Part shown: positions 45,058-55,645 of the stretch, in pieces
Layout: the number at the start of each line of letters is the position of its first letter
How positions within the stretch are numbered: position 1 is the first letter of the stretch
From: Acanthococcus lagerstroemiae
Taxonomy: Eukaryota > Arthropoda > Insecta > Hemiptera > Eriococcidae
DNA length: 64,000 nt
Assembly: GCA_031841125.1 (NCBI GenBank)
Contig: CM063106.1
Coordinates: 35,212,001 to 35,276,000 of the forward strand
Reading direction: 5' to 3'
Notes under the pieces: generated by a model
Told to the model about the DNA's origin: nothing
Seen by the model: only the letters and a program-made list of their open reading frames with translations
Database searches by the model: none
Made by a program: the position numbers and the translations under genes

Positions 45058-45218
45058 GGCACCCAGTAATAATATCACTGCTGCTAGAAGGAAGAGTGGA
45101 AGGAAAGAAATGGGTTGGTCGGCAAGGATTCCAGTATGTTCAACATATAATCAAGGATGTCGAATGTAAGTGTTATTACGAAATGAAAGAACTTGCACAA
45201 GATAGGGAGAAATGGTGA
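45058..45218 (+). pseudogene. LINE C-terminus
   Basis: The plus strand reads LLLEGRVEGKKWVGRQGFQY, VQHIIKDVECKCYYEMKELA and QDREKW followed by a stop. LEGxxEGKRxRGRQ, then a short helix and Y-x-EMK-x-LA-x-xRExW, is a common C-terminal end of APE-type LINEs. It lies in the same orientation as the upstream pieces and is most simply the end of that element, with the palm and thumb deleted and replaced by the GC-rich element and minisatellite. It could also be the end of a separate 5'-truncated copy. Confidence 0.65.
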
Positions 45219-45664
45219 TAACCTTATCATCATTATCATCAGTATCACTAGAAAATTCACGCAAGAATTCAAAGGGTATGTAATGTATTCAGTAAGGTGG
45301 AACAAGAAAAAAAAATTATTCGAGGGTCAAATAGGGCTTAAAAGTTGCATCTGAGCACAAAAATAACAGATGCAAAATTTCGTTGAAAAATATTACAAAT
45401 TTTCCATGGTCCAACACGAGCGAACTTTCATATTTCAACATAATTTTCTCTTGGTGATAGGAAGTCATTTAATTTCTAATACAATTATTGTCTCGAACAT
45501 AACCTGTAGCACCACACAGGATCTTAATTAGGGTGGAACGAAAACGGGGGAAAAGTTTCCGTATTTTGTTCATTTACAAATATTCAGGTTAAAACCCTCC
45601 GTGGTGTTATAAGGGCGAGATGAAAAATTTCACTCTGCAAAAGCGAATCACTTGATGGAGCGTG

Positions 45665-45905
45665 TAGGGCTATGCACGCATGCCAAAGTGGTTCCCCAGA
45701 CACCGCAACCCTGACCCCGGAAACTACCCTTTCAAGTATCGCATCAGTGACCAGAGGGAGGCATCGTGGCGGGCCCGAACCCCTATTCCGCTTCTCCGCT
45801 TCGCAGGGTGACTATGTGACACACTATTGACCGAGGCAACGCTCACCTAGCATTTACCTGGAATTCGGGTGCACCATAGACGGACGCGCTTCCTTCCTTC
45901 ACACC
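45665..45905 (-). repeat. 3' tail of the R1-type LINE, minus-strand copy
   Basis: In minus-strand order: GAGGTGAGGTGTGAAGG, GCACCCGAATTCCAGG, ATGCTAGGTGAGCGTT, CACTGATGCGATACTTG, GGTAGTTTCCGGGGTC and GGCATGCGTGCATAGCC. It follows the LINE coding end at 45906, which is what identifies these blocks as the 3' untranslated region. Confidence 0.8.
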
Positions 45906-46300
45906 TCACCTCCTCGTTTTGATACGCGTGGCGATGAAGGAAGGTGGTGTCGGCGAGGTGCACCCTACCGGTGGGTCCGCAGCAGCTGCAGCAGCCCTAG
46001 GATGGTATAGAGTCATTGTGTCCGGTGTGGTCGAGGTTTGCCCGTCGGCCCTCTGCCTCGACCTCTCTATCTGCATGTTCTTCTTCTTGATAGCCGAGAC
46101 AAAGGCCAACACCTGGTACCATTCACTTCCATTCTTCAGTATTTCCGGGTCCAAGGTGTCCGGCGCGAGACGGCTAATCACGCCGTCGCTACTGCTCGTG
46201 TTGCCGTCCCAGGCCTCTCCGGTTCTCAGGTTTTACACTCAAACAGGGTGTGTCAGGGGTTGTCTACGAATACGAATGGGGAAAATTGAAAAAGTATCTT
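45906..46300 (-). pseudogene. R1-type LINE C-terminal end
   Basis: Minus-strand reading gives SRLAPDTLDPEILKNGSEWY, QVLAFVSAIKKKNMQIERSR and a tail with six consecutive alanines (AAAAAA DPP). The plus-strand copy at 3740-3990 has CLAPDTLVPKIMEESKQLEP and the same alanine or leucine-rich end, so both come from one family. The region upstream (46200-46300) still shows the remains of the zinc-knuckle block (RRGLGRQHEQ). No cysteine pair survives. Truncated at 46300; no upstream reverse transcriptase is present. Non-functional. Confidence 0.7.
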
Positions 46301-46434
46301 GACCAGGATATTTTGGATCGCCATTCTAGATATCTATATATTGTCGAATTTGTAATCCAATTTCCGCGGGAATGTTCATTGTAATTACAGTGCAATTATC
46401 TTCGTATTACTGCATGTTATTGCTTCTCCCCTCG

Positions 46435-46545
46435 GCACTGATGCGATGCCTGAAAGGGTAGTTTCCGGTGCTGGGGGTGCAGTGTCATAGAGGCCACATT
46501 GATATGCGTGCATCGCCATACGTCCCACCACTCCATGTTAGCGCT
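46435..46545 (+). repeat. 3' tail of the R1-type LINE, solitary
   Basis: GATGCGATGCCTGAAAGGG, TAGTTTCCGGTGCTGGGG and CATCGCCATACGTCCCACCA follow the consensus of the other tails. No coding sequence precedes it. It lies head-to-head with the minus-strand copy at 45665-46300. Confidence 0.75.
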
Positions 46546-46608
46546 TCTGATCTAATTTGTTCTTCAAAGAAAAGAGAAAAATTCTGTTCACATTATTCAA
46601 GAGAACGG

Positions 46609-47902
46609 TAGTAGATATAAAACGCCGGTCCGGGGACACACAACAGACTATGCTAAGCGACATGCCTGACGTTAGGAGGCGCTGGAACTCGCGCGTGGTG
46701 ATGTTTGTATGTTGTTAATGGGGTAGGTGATTGAGGAAGTGTAATGAGATCTTAATTGTTTATGTATTATATTCATGGCGGGATGATTGTTCGTAGTGGT
46801 GGCGGTAAAATTATTTATTTTTCATCGCGTTTTCAGAATTTATCATATTTTCTCGAGATATTTCATTTATTTTTTACCTGTTGTGTATATTATCTGGAGA
46901 GGTCTTTGATGATGAATTTTAATTGATTATGTGTCATGTTTCCCAGTGTAAATTTAAAGGCGGTTATTAATTATTATAAATTTAAAGGGGGGCATTAAAG
47001 TGGGAGGTGATGAAGCTATCATTTGTATATTTTCATCTTTGAATCTGGGATTTTAAATCGGAATGAGAGATATTTATATGAATTATTTGTATTTTACCTG
47101 TATTACTTTTGAGTGGGGGTTATCAAATGTCTACGGCATTCATCTGATATTTGATAACCTCCACTCGAAAGTAATTTAGGCAAAATTCTCATTCTAATTT
47201 AAAATCCCAGATTCAAAGATAAAAATTTACAACCGATAGCTTGATCACCTCCTACTCTAATGCCCCCCCCCTTTAAATTTATAATAATTAATAACCGCCT
47301 TTAAATTTACATCGCAAAACATGACGCGTAATCGATAAACACTCATCATCAAAGAACTCCCCAGATAATACACACAACAGGTAAGAAATAAATAAAATAT
47401 CTCGAGAAAATATAAGAAATTCCGAATATGCGACGAAAAATAAATAATTTAACCGCTACCACTATTATAAATCATCCCACCGTGAATACAATACATAAAC
47501 AATTGAGGAACAATTTCCCAAACTGAACTATTTACATTTTCGACAATTTTCACTTTTTGATGGTTTGTGAATTGTGACATTAGCGCTCCGCTCGCATCGA
47601 ATGCCAAGCACAAAAATAACCTGTCTATGCAAGTTCTTACGTTCTATGTATTTGAAAATCGGCCTAGTCGTATTCAGTTTTCCAAATTAAGCTATCTTTT
47701 TTGTCTCTCCTGAAGCAAATAGCTCAGTTTGGAAAATCACTCCTCAATTAATATCTCATTAAGAAATTACCTCCTCAATCACCTACCCCATTAACAACGT
47801 ATACAAACATCAACACGCGCGAGTTCCAGTGCCTCATAACGTCAGATGTGTCGCTTAGCATAGTCTGTTGTGTGTCCCCGGACCTGTATTTTATATCTAC
47901 TA
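46609..47902. mobile_element. 1.3-kb palindrome with arms of about 520 bp
   Basis: The outer ends TAGTAGATATAAAA (46609) and its complement (ending 47902) continue into GGGGACACACAACAGACTAT, CGCGCGTG or CACGCGCG, GGGTAGGTGATTGAGGA, CTCGAGATAT, CTGTTGTGTATTATC, AATTTAAAGGCGGTTATTAA, AAATCTGGGATTTTAA and finally GGGTTATCAAAT close to the axis at about 47138. The loop is only about 20 bp. The arms match over nearly their full length at roughly 85 percent by eye. The right arm is longer because of a 241-bp insertion. No coding sequence. A transcript would form a long double-stranded hairpin. Confidence 0.9.
47505..47745. mobile_element. 241-bp TIR element inserted in the right arm of the palindrome
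   Basis: The ends are GAGGAACAATTTCCCAAACT and the complement of CAGTTTGGAAAATCACTCCTC's mirror, sharing TTTYCCAAACTGARCTATTT after a GAGGA start. AATT lies on both sides (47501-47504 and 47746-47749). Comparison with the left arm of the palindrome shows the empty site (ACAATTAAGATCTC against ACAATTAATATCTC), so the insertion and its 4-bp duplication are directly documented within this window. Confidence 0.9.
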
Positions 47903-49089
47903 ATGGTTGGTTATAACATAAAAGATAGGTATAATTTTTTTTTTCAAGGTAAAGTACCAATTAATGGTCAAAACTTAAGTACTTCATGCTGTTAATTTCA
48001 GGTTTTTTGTAATTATGAGTTCAAAGGATGTACCAGGCCCGTAACCAGAATGAATCTTCAAGGGGAGCCAAACACAGACCAGAGATTGCAAAATTGTTTC
48101 ATACATTTTAAATAATTCTAATTGTGATTTTTATCACAACCCTCCCCCCCCCCCCCCCACACACAAAAAAACTAATTTCGAATATTACCCGCTGAACATT
48201 CCACCACTAAAACGGGAAAATAGTTGCGGCACCCACCACTCGAAAACTGTGGTAACGCTGTGGAAGTCTCCACTAAAAACACATGTAAAAATAGTGGCTG
48301 CGCAGAGTTACGGACTGCCTGTGCGTAGATCTCACCACAGCAGTGTAAATTTACGTAGGGGCGAAGTAGCTGCAGCTCCACTACTTCTCCACTCCGCTCG
48401 AGGGGCTTTTTAGGGACTTTGCGTATTCGTTGCGTAGTTGCGTCACCACAGCGCTGCAACAATACTGCGTATACGTTTTTCCACTGGGTTGCGAAGGGAC
48501 TTCGCGTATTTGTTGCGTAGTTGCGTAACCATTGTGCTGCAACAAAACTGCGTGTACGTTTTTCCACTTGGTTGTGAATATCATTCCACTCATCGGCCAC
48601 ATATGCCTTCTGGGGCTTCTGGGATACAGAAACACTATTTTCTCTAAGAGAACCTTCATAATCATACTGAATTAAGGCAATTTAGTGCAAATTGGACAAG
48701 AAACGCAGAAAATAAAAATTCAATAGCATATGACTACTGCATCTACATGTTATTATCATTCACATATACAATAATTATTACTTGTATAGTTATTACTATT
48801 ATTATCAGCATCATTTTTGAACATAATATTATGTTTTACAATTTCCTTTGAGCAATTCCCACAACTCCTTTTGGCTTCGTGCTCGTGGAATCTTTCTCTC
48901 GTGCTATGCGAATTCCGAATCCACTCCAGGACAATATGTTTGCCTTGAGCTGAAAACGGTTTCGCTACAGCATAATCTGGAATGATGAAATACAAAGTTA
49001 GAAATCCCTGTTGGAAATTACTATATAATGACACATTATACCTATTTGAAAAGGAAATAGAAAAATTAAGTGGGGCAATGTTGGACTGT

Positions 49090-49620
49090 CAGCAGTTAAA
49101 AAATATGGGGAAAGACTGGTAGAAAGGACGAGAGGCAGCTATCTATACTACTTTGGTTCCACAAAAGGTTACATATTAACAAAAATATCGAAAATAATGT
49201 TGTAGAAATTAAAATATCTGAAAGAATATGCCCAATGAAACTGAAAATAGATGAGAATACAAAAATTCTAATTTTGCAAGTGGATGCACCTACAGCCGAA
49301 GCAGAGAAGGTAGATGTAGATAAATTTTATGACAAGCAGGAGGGAACAATTCAAAAAGAGAAGGAATACTATCAGGTGATAATGGGGACTTCATCGCAAA
49401 AGTAGGATGGGAGGCAAACTCAAAACACTGCGGCCCATTTGGTCTGGGAGAGAGAAACGACGGGGGGGGGGGGAAAGATTAGTAGAAATGGTCCAAAAAT
49501 TAAATTTGCGTACTGCAAACACTTTTTACAAAAAAAAAGTCAAAAGGAAATGGACATGGATATTGCCAGACGGGAAAACTAAAATGAGAATGACCACTTC
49601 CTAATAAATGACAATGGAAA
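49090..49620 (+). pseudogene. LINE endonuclease fragment
   Basis: Plus-strand frames read ERICPMKLKIDENTKILILQ, VDAPTAEAEKVDVDKFYD, YQVIMGDFIAKVGWEANS (the usual GDFNAK with N changed to I), GPFGLGER, ERLVEMVQKLNLRTANTFYK, and RKWTWILPDGKTK. Order and motifs (YAPT, GDFNAxxG, G.xxRNxxGxxLxxF, NTxFxxKxxxxxTWxSPDGxxxxxID) are those of the AP-type endonuclease of LINEs. The final SDH is not seen. Two frameshifts and the changed catalytic asparagine make it inactive. It is a different family from the LINE at 39 kb, judged by the residues between the motifs. Confidence 0.75.
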
Positions 49621-49727
49621 AGCTACATGTAGGCGTATGCCCGAAAATGGGCAGAGGGGGTGGCCCCAGAGAGCCACAGCATTCACTCACAAACGCTGAA
49701 TATATGACCTAAAAGTAAATTGCGTTT

Positions 49728-50370
49728 CAAGTCTGCGGTTCCCACCATACCAAAAATAGCACAATCGTTGGTGCAAACTAAAATCAGCTGAAAAATGACA
49801 CTAACCTAGTGCAGAATCAACTGCAGATCAAACTGATAACTAAAAATTATTTCAAAGTAACCTGAAAATGAATAACTATAAATTCTATTGCAGCATCATC
49901 GGCATCAAGTGAAGAGCACAGGGAAAAAAGGTTCAATGTCACAATTTTGTGTTTTAGAGAAAAATCATTTTAAAGTTTGACACTCACCTTTATTTCCCTG
50001 TGCTATACTTTTTTCTCCGGCTATTTTCAACCTTTTAAATAGAGTTTTTTCGGCGGATGAGTGCTTAGGATGATTCTACACCTCATCCTGAATCCAGCGA
50101 TGCCCATATCTTCATTTTCAAAAAAATGTGACATTGAACCTTTTCCCCTGTACCCTTCAAGTCTGATGGTACCCACCATACCAAAAATAGCATAATAATC
50201 GTTGGAGCAAATTAAAATCAGCTGAAACGTAACACTAACTTATTGCAGAATCAATTGCAAAATCAAGCTGAAAAGAAAAATATTATCCTGAGGTAACTTA
50301 AACATAAACTAAGTTCTGGTAGAGCATCATCGGCCCAACGTCTGGTACCCACTCTATCCCAAGCAGAAAA
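49728..50370. repeat. Tandem repeat of about 180-bp units, two full units and a third partial
   Basis: CAAGTCTGCGGTTCCCACCA starts at 49728, CAAGTCTGATGGTACCCACC at 50158 and ACGTCTGGTACCCACTC near 50336. Each contains CCATACCAAAAATAGCA (first two), AAAATCAGCTGAAA and GCATCATCGGC. Units 1 and 2 are pushed apart by the element at 49911-50156. Confidence 0.8.
49911..50156. mobile_element. 246-bp TIR element between two tandem units
   Basis: The left end has GCACAGGGAAAAAAGG and the right-end complement GTACAGGGGAAAAGG, both followed by GGTTCAATGTCACA. TCAAGT lies directly outside both ends (49905-49910 and 50157-50162). The neighbouring tandem unit boundaries (…CATCATCGGC then CAAGTCTG) supply the empty-site comparison. 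Confidence 0.85.
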
Positions 50371-51988
50371 GTAAAATTACAGTAATCTAAATATAAACCA
50401 AATTCCAGTGATGCTCCTGGGGCTCGGCTGAAATAATAAATGGATCCTTCGATAGATGAGCGAATACACTATTCATAATTCGTTAGTTTGAGAAGGTTCA
50501 ACAGAAACCACTTATATCGCAAAATGACGTGTGATCTTGAAATTCATAACACCAACTCTGCTTTTAACTGATCGATCGCCATCACAGGCGGCGTTTCTGT
50601 ATTTGACATCTCGTCGACGTCCTCAGGCTTTTCTTCATCACTGTCGAAAAGCTCGAAAGTGTACCCTTGTCTTCTTCTACTTAGTTACTGCATTCGTGAA
50701 AATTCCTATACCTCATATTGACTCATCGTCACGATGCAGGGGGAAAAATTCTTAAAAATAAACGACGCCGGTACTCTTACCAAAACAGAATCGTTATCTT
50801 CAATTTCACTAATATCAGGCGCCTTATCAGAGAGCTGTTCTGAGACATGAGCATAATTTATGTACAATTGTCACTGGTCTTGAATAATTCAGCATCAGGA
50901 TGACGCACCAAAAAACTCGTTGATGGTGTACAGGAAGTTTCTCCTTGATACGTATCAGTAGAGTGACTAGAACTTGTTATTAAAGTGGCCATTGTGAATC
51001 TCTCTATGAGTAGCCTATCAAGTAAGATAAATTTTGAATATTGTCAATATATTCTATGCGATCGCACGCGAAATAAATGCTAAGCATGTACTTACTTCCT
51101 TCTGTAAGGCTGATTTTGATGCTAATAAAATTCTGATTTCTTTACAAAACCCACGCCTGGGATGAAATAATTTCTCTTTTGTTGTTCATTATCTCCTTCC
51201 ACTGCGACAATGGATTACGTACTCACTATATTCAACATTAATTTGATCTTCTGAACTATACCACAATACAGAATAAAACACTGCACTTTTGAATAACTGA
51301 CAACTGCTAAACACTGATAGTGATAGGTAACTGGTAATTCAAATAAAACGGTTTTCTTTGGCTTTCAATTTCGAGGACCGCGCATGCGTGGCGAAGGTAC
51401 CGCAACGTAGCTGCGAATTAGTGGAGTTTCAACTACGCAGGATCTACGCAGCGTAGCTGCATGTTAGGGGTGCGAGAAATAGTGGCCTTGCAACTATTCT
51501 GCAGCTACGCGAATTTACGCAAGGTTGCTGCACCTTAGAGGTGCGAATGATTGTGGAGCTGCAACTACATTGCAGTTACACGACACGTATATTTACTTAT
51601 GTATTTATGAGTGTAGTAGTGAAGTGTGGAGCTGCCCCTACGCAGCCACAAGTTTGCAGCACCCAAAATGTTCAACGGGTAGCTGTGTTACTAATTAGTA
51701 ATGAGAAAACTGCAAACAAATTTCTACGTATTACTTTTAAATTTTGCATGAGCGATTTTTCTTGAGATTTTTATTTAAAATTACAAGGTTTTGCACTAAA
51801 AATTCACAAAGATGAAAATATCATTTCTCTATGTGTTCTGATGTCTTGAATACGAATCCGCCCTTTAAAAATCTCTTAGACATGGAAAAACTTTTAAGAA
51901 GTGAAAAAAAGTGTCGGAAACAGCAGTTCTTTATATTATTTTACCTTATCCTTATTTTATGTTTATGAACATAACTGAAATGAACGGG

Positions 51989-52210
51989 CAGGGACGAAAA
52001 TAAGGAAGGGGCGTGGGGGTAGCTTGCCCCCAAGCCTCTGCCAGAGTTGGAAAATTTTAGTAGATGGATCAAAAGTTGGAAAAATCCAACTAGTCAAAAG
52101 GTTTTTTTTTTCAATAGAGACAAATTTTGATACTTGGCAATTTTGACATAAGTCAGTTGGGAATTTAACAATTTGTGCCCCTCCAGAAAAAACTCTTCGC
52201 TACGTTCCTG
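51989..52210 (+). mobile_element. hAT-type short element, family B (222 bp)
   Basis: Ends CAGGGACGAAAATAAGG and CTCTTCGCTACGTTCCTG. Flanking octamers TGAACGGG (51981-51988) and CCAACGGG (52211-52218) match at six of eight positions. Collinear over its full length with 7583-7807 in the opposite orientation, including GCCTCTGCCAGAG, CAGTTGGGAATTTAACAA and a T-run next to CAAAAGG. Confidence 0.85.
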
Positions 52211-52219
52211 CCAACGGGC

Positions 52220-53145
52220 CAAAATTAGGCACCGGTCTTCATCGTGCAAACAAGTGACCGATTTGGTGCAAATAAATCAAATTCCGAATAGAAAAATCCT
52301 GAAGTGCTAATAATTTAAAATAACGTTTTTCGTGTAATCATTACAGATTCCTTAACACAGATATTTTCGTCGCGCGCCCTGCAGGGCCGCTCGCTACTCA
52401 GTCGTCTTCAAGACGGTTTGTTTTATCAAAATCGGTGCTAAAAACGATAGATTTACCTTTGATCTTATCCGAGATTTATTGCACCCTGCTCTGCTCTTCC
52501 GCACACATCTGTTTCCCCAGCGGAAAAAAGAAAACATCTCTGCCGCTCTCGCATGCGATTTCGCCAGCTAATTAATTTGTACTTCGCTTGTTTATCATTA
52601 CAGACGAACACGATCGCTTATTAATACCGCTGCCCTGGTACTAACAAGTCCAACATCGCTAACAGGAGTTCGTAAATCGTTAATGTAGTTAGCTGAAAAA
52701 TTACGTACCAGTTAGAACTAGTTCTGTTACAGCCACAGGCGCCACAGCACCACATCACAGGGTACACCGTTTCAGTGTTGTTTCTCTCTCTCTCTCGGTT
52801 CGCCATACATGAATAATTAATCCCAATAAAGAAAACACCATTGGCACGATTCAACTCGTAGAATAGCTCCTTCAAATTGGAAAATGAGATGTCATTCATT
52901 CGCGAACAAGTGAAATAAATTTGTGTCCGGAAAATTTCAAGCGAGTCATTATTGTAAATTGAAGATAGCTTCTCAGTACGCAGGACCAGGGCTGGACATG
53001 TTCTCCGGGAAACAGGGGAATTTTCCGGTGGGTTGTAGCCAAAACATTCAAAATTGAGGTTTCTAAGACTTTTAGACGCGCTGAGAAATATTTTTATGAA
53101 CTGTTCAACTTTTACCTATTTTACCTTGGGCGGGATATACGATAT
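52220..53145. other. No gene recognised; CT dinucleotide tract
   Basis: A short (CT)n tract lies near 52780-52796. No motif in the minus-strand frame 52621-52899. Confidence 0.45.
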
Positions 53146-53149
53146 TTTG

Positions 53150-53332
53150 ACATTGATATGTTTAATGGCTCGCCAAGCAAATAAGAAGCATTCCGCAAAA
53201 AACGATCCGCAATGAACGTTCCGCAGAAAAACGTTACCGTCGTGTTGTAGTTGCATATTCCTCTTTATGCGGTCATTCGTTCCATCATGTTTCGACCGGC
53301 TGACACAAAGAATGCCGAGTGATGCCCAGTAG
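53150..53332 (+). repeat. Dispersed TTCCGCA repeat, copy 3
   Basis: GATATGTTTAATGGCTCGCC, CATTCCGCAAAAAACG, GTTCCGCAGAAAAACGTTAC, GTCATTCGTTCCATCATG and GAATGCCGAGTGATGCC match 11510-11700 in the same orientation. Confidence 0.8.
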
Positions 53333-53339
53333 GTATGCG

Positions 53340-54520
53340 CGTCGACGCGTACCTAGATGACGCATCAAGATTGCTGGACGTACAGATTTTTCTGTACAGC
53401 GCAAAAATTTGACAATTTTAAGGGAGTCATGCAGAATTTGTACAGATTTTTAGTAACCATGCAGAATTGCAGGGATTTTTATCATATTTTCCAATTTCTT
53501 GTACACAAGATATCTAAAGTGAACAAGAACAACAAACTGTGAACCGGTGACAAAGATTGTTGTTGGGGAACGTTCCCGCTAAATTCAACGCTAGCGCTCC
53601 AGTACAACACAACCTATAAACAGAGATGATAAGCTATTCGGAAAAGCTAAAACTTAAGCCAAAAATTAATCGCCTTGACTGATACGGCTCGGGGAGAAAG
53701 CTAACAGTTGATGAAGCCAGTGAATGGCTAGCTAACGATTAATACTTAAAGGCTTAAAATTCAAACAGTTCACGGCTAGAAGCTAAAAGCTAAAGGCTAT
53801 AATTCCCTTGCCGCGAAGTAGTTGATAAACACAAAACCAAACGAGCGAAAACGGATCAGAAGATCAGATGTTCTGAATTCAGGAATGACGAAACGCCAAC
53901 CACAACGAAGCCGGATTAGCTTTCCATTAGCGATTTAGTAAAAACTAACGACTTTGCTAATATTTACATCCTTCTTCAATAGCTAAGCTAACAGCTAGTT
54001 GATCATGACCAAAATTGCTCAGCTAATAGCTCAAAGCTAAGGCTAATGGTTAACCTTATCACCTCTGCCTACAAATGCAATTCTTCCGGAATTCTGTTCA
54101 TTTGGAATTTCCGTGTTTGGAAAAACGGATTCGGAAAACTGACCAGTAATCGTCGTACATAAGTATATCGTATTATGTCCAAGGAAGCGACATCTCCAAA
54201 AAAAGGCGCTTTTCTAAATGAATTTTCGATTCCACATGGATAATAATCAACTGAAAAAGACTCCCACGTCGGAAAGTAGTGAGTACAGCGCCGAAGCGCG
54301 ATTGTTATTTAATGTTACGATGATTCTTATGGATAGCCTAATAAGCAATGCCAATGAGGAAATCAACGAAATCGATAATCAAAATCAAATAATCAAATAA
54401 ATTATCAACTTTTATTTATTTTCTATTTATCGGTGATTCTATTCTGTTCTTTGTTCTTTCATTCTTGTTAACTCGTTCTCATTTTCATCATTTTCATTTT
54501 TATTTTTCGTGAAAAATAGT
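53340..54520. other. No gene recognised; AGCTAA-rich patch
   Basis: AGCTAA and GCTAAAGGCT words cluster at about 53640-54050. The 60-codon plus frame at 54218-54400 (DNNQLKKTPTSESSEYSAEA) has an ordinary composition but no recognisable family, so I leave it unannotated as a gene. Confidence 0.45.
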
Positions 54521-54527
54521 ACATTAC

Positions 54528-54602
54528 ACACCAAGAGTCAAAAGTGAGTGTTTACAAGGCAATTCCCGAGTCATGTAAACTCACTTTTGGCTCTTATTGT
54601 GG
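54528..54602. other. 75-nt stem-loop with a 20-bp near-perfect stem, precursor-microRNA-like in size
   Basis: AAGAGYCAAAAGTGAG followed by TTTAC pairs with the complementary arm GTAAACTCACTTTTGGCTCTT. One wobble pair and one 2-nt bulge interrupt the stem; CACA/TGTG pairing extends the base. The loop is about 19 nt. Size and pairing resemble an insect precursor microRNA, but small MITEs give similar structures. Confidence 0.45.
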
Positions 54603-54604
54603 AA

Positions 54605-55310
54605 GATATTTTTTATACTACTTGATCAGAAGCGGCAATGTTTTTCGCTGACATGGTCTGTATTTTATTTATTTATTTATTTATTTATTTAAATTACACT
54701 ACTGAATGAAATGTTTGCACAACGCATTTAAGGATGTGATTCTTGAGTACTTTTCAACGCTGAATACAGCGCCGTCGGAAGTTTTTCTCTATCACGTCTG
54801 CTATTTTTGATCAAAAACTATAAAAAATTCAACTAAATGTGTTCAAAAAGAGGTTTAGGAACTGAATGTGGTCATACTGATTCGTGTTGTTGTGTGTAGT
54901 GGTGTGTATTCCGTCTGTTTGTTTTCTGTTACAGTGGTCTGATAACACTGATAATAATCAGTCAGTGGTACCGCTTATTCCACTGCAAAAACAAAATGAA
55001 AACGAATTTCAGTCATTCAGAACTCCGAATTGTGACACGTGATAGAGAAAAATGGGTCGCAGTATCGTGTTTAGCCTTGAAAAGTACCTCAGAATCACCT
55101 CTCAAAATACGTAGTGCAAAATAGTGGTTCAGTAGTGTTATAGACAGGTGATTATTCTGCGCTTAATTAATTCAAAAATTTAATTTGCTCAGTTAATTAC
55201 TACAAAGTACAGTATCACAGTTCTGGCATCAGTTTGTTCACGTGCACAAACAGCATACACAGGTAGTGGCCAACAAAAACGTAACGACGGTTAACAACGA
55301 AGGGTAACAG
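54605..55310. other. No gene recognised; ATTT tract
   Basis: An (ATTT)n tract lies at about 54662-54692. Otherwise AT-rich with no motif. Confidence 0.45.
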
Positions 55311-55318
55311 CTGTACTA

Positions 55319-55605
55319 TAGTCTGTTCCAAATAAGAATGCCGAAAACAGTTGTGAGTATGGTGGCATGTGGGGAAAGGAAAAGGTAGTTATTCACACAA
55401 TACTACAAACTGGAGCATTGATATTCTCCAAAGTTAAAGGACATCTGACAAAATTATCAAAATTTAGTTATTGATGGCATCAAGTTCAATAAATCTGAAA
55501 TTTTCGCAGCAATTAATAACGTAAAAATGTTCTTTGGGCACACAGATATGCAGCGAAATGTCAAACGCCTGAACTGTTTTCGGCATTCTTATTTGGAACG
55601 GACTA
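55319..55605. mobile_element. 287-bp TIR element, probably mariner-type MITE
   Basis: TAGTCYGTTCCAAATAAG followed by AATGCCGAAAACAGTT opens both ends; only one difference is seen over about 35 bp, so the element is young. TA flanks both sides (55317-55318 and 55606-55607). The interior is non-coding. Confidence 0.88.
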
Positions 55606-55645
55606 TACATCGTGAATATTTAAATGCGTTCTTAAGTCGCTAGTA

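Larger units (their letters stand above)
48186..51681. mobile_element. Candidate 3.5-kb DNA transposon with subterminal repeats
   Basis: TACCCGYTGAACATT opens the left end and its complement closes the right end at 51681. Both subterminal regions (48190-48600 and 51375-51680) share GTAGYTGCAGCTCCACWA, TGCGTAGATC and CGTAGTTGC words, while the centre does not. The left side also holds two tandem units of about 75 bp (GCGTAGTTGCGT at 48431 and 48515). The interior contains a LINE endonuclease fragment and a MITE but no transposase I recognise, and no target duplication could be read. Confidence 0.6.

Noticed and set aside
48037..48175. Possible left end of a hAT element (CAGGCCCGTAACCAG) followed by a C-run
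   Set aside because: The right end is absent; it may have been cut by the element at 48186, but I cannot show that.
54218..54400. 60-codon frame with ordinary composition
   Set aside because: No recognisable motif, no neighbouring exon or promoter, and length within chance for this composition.
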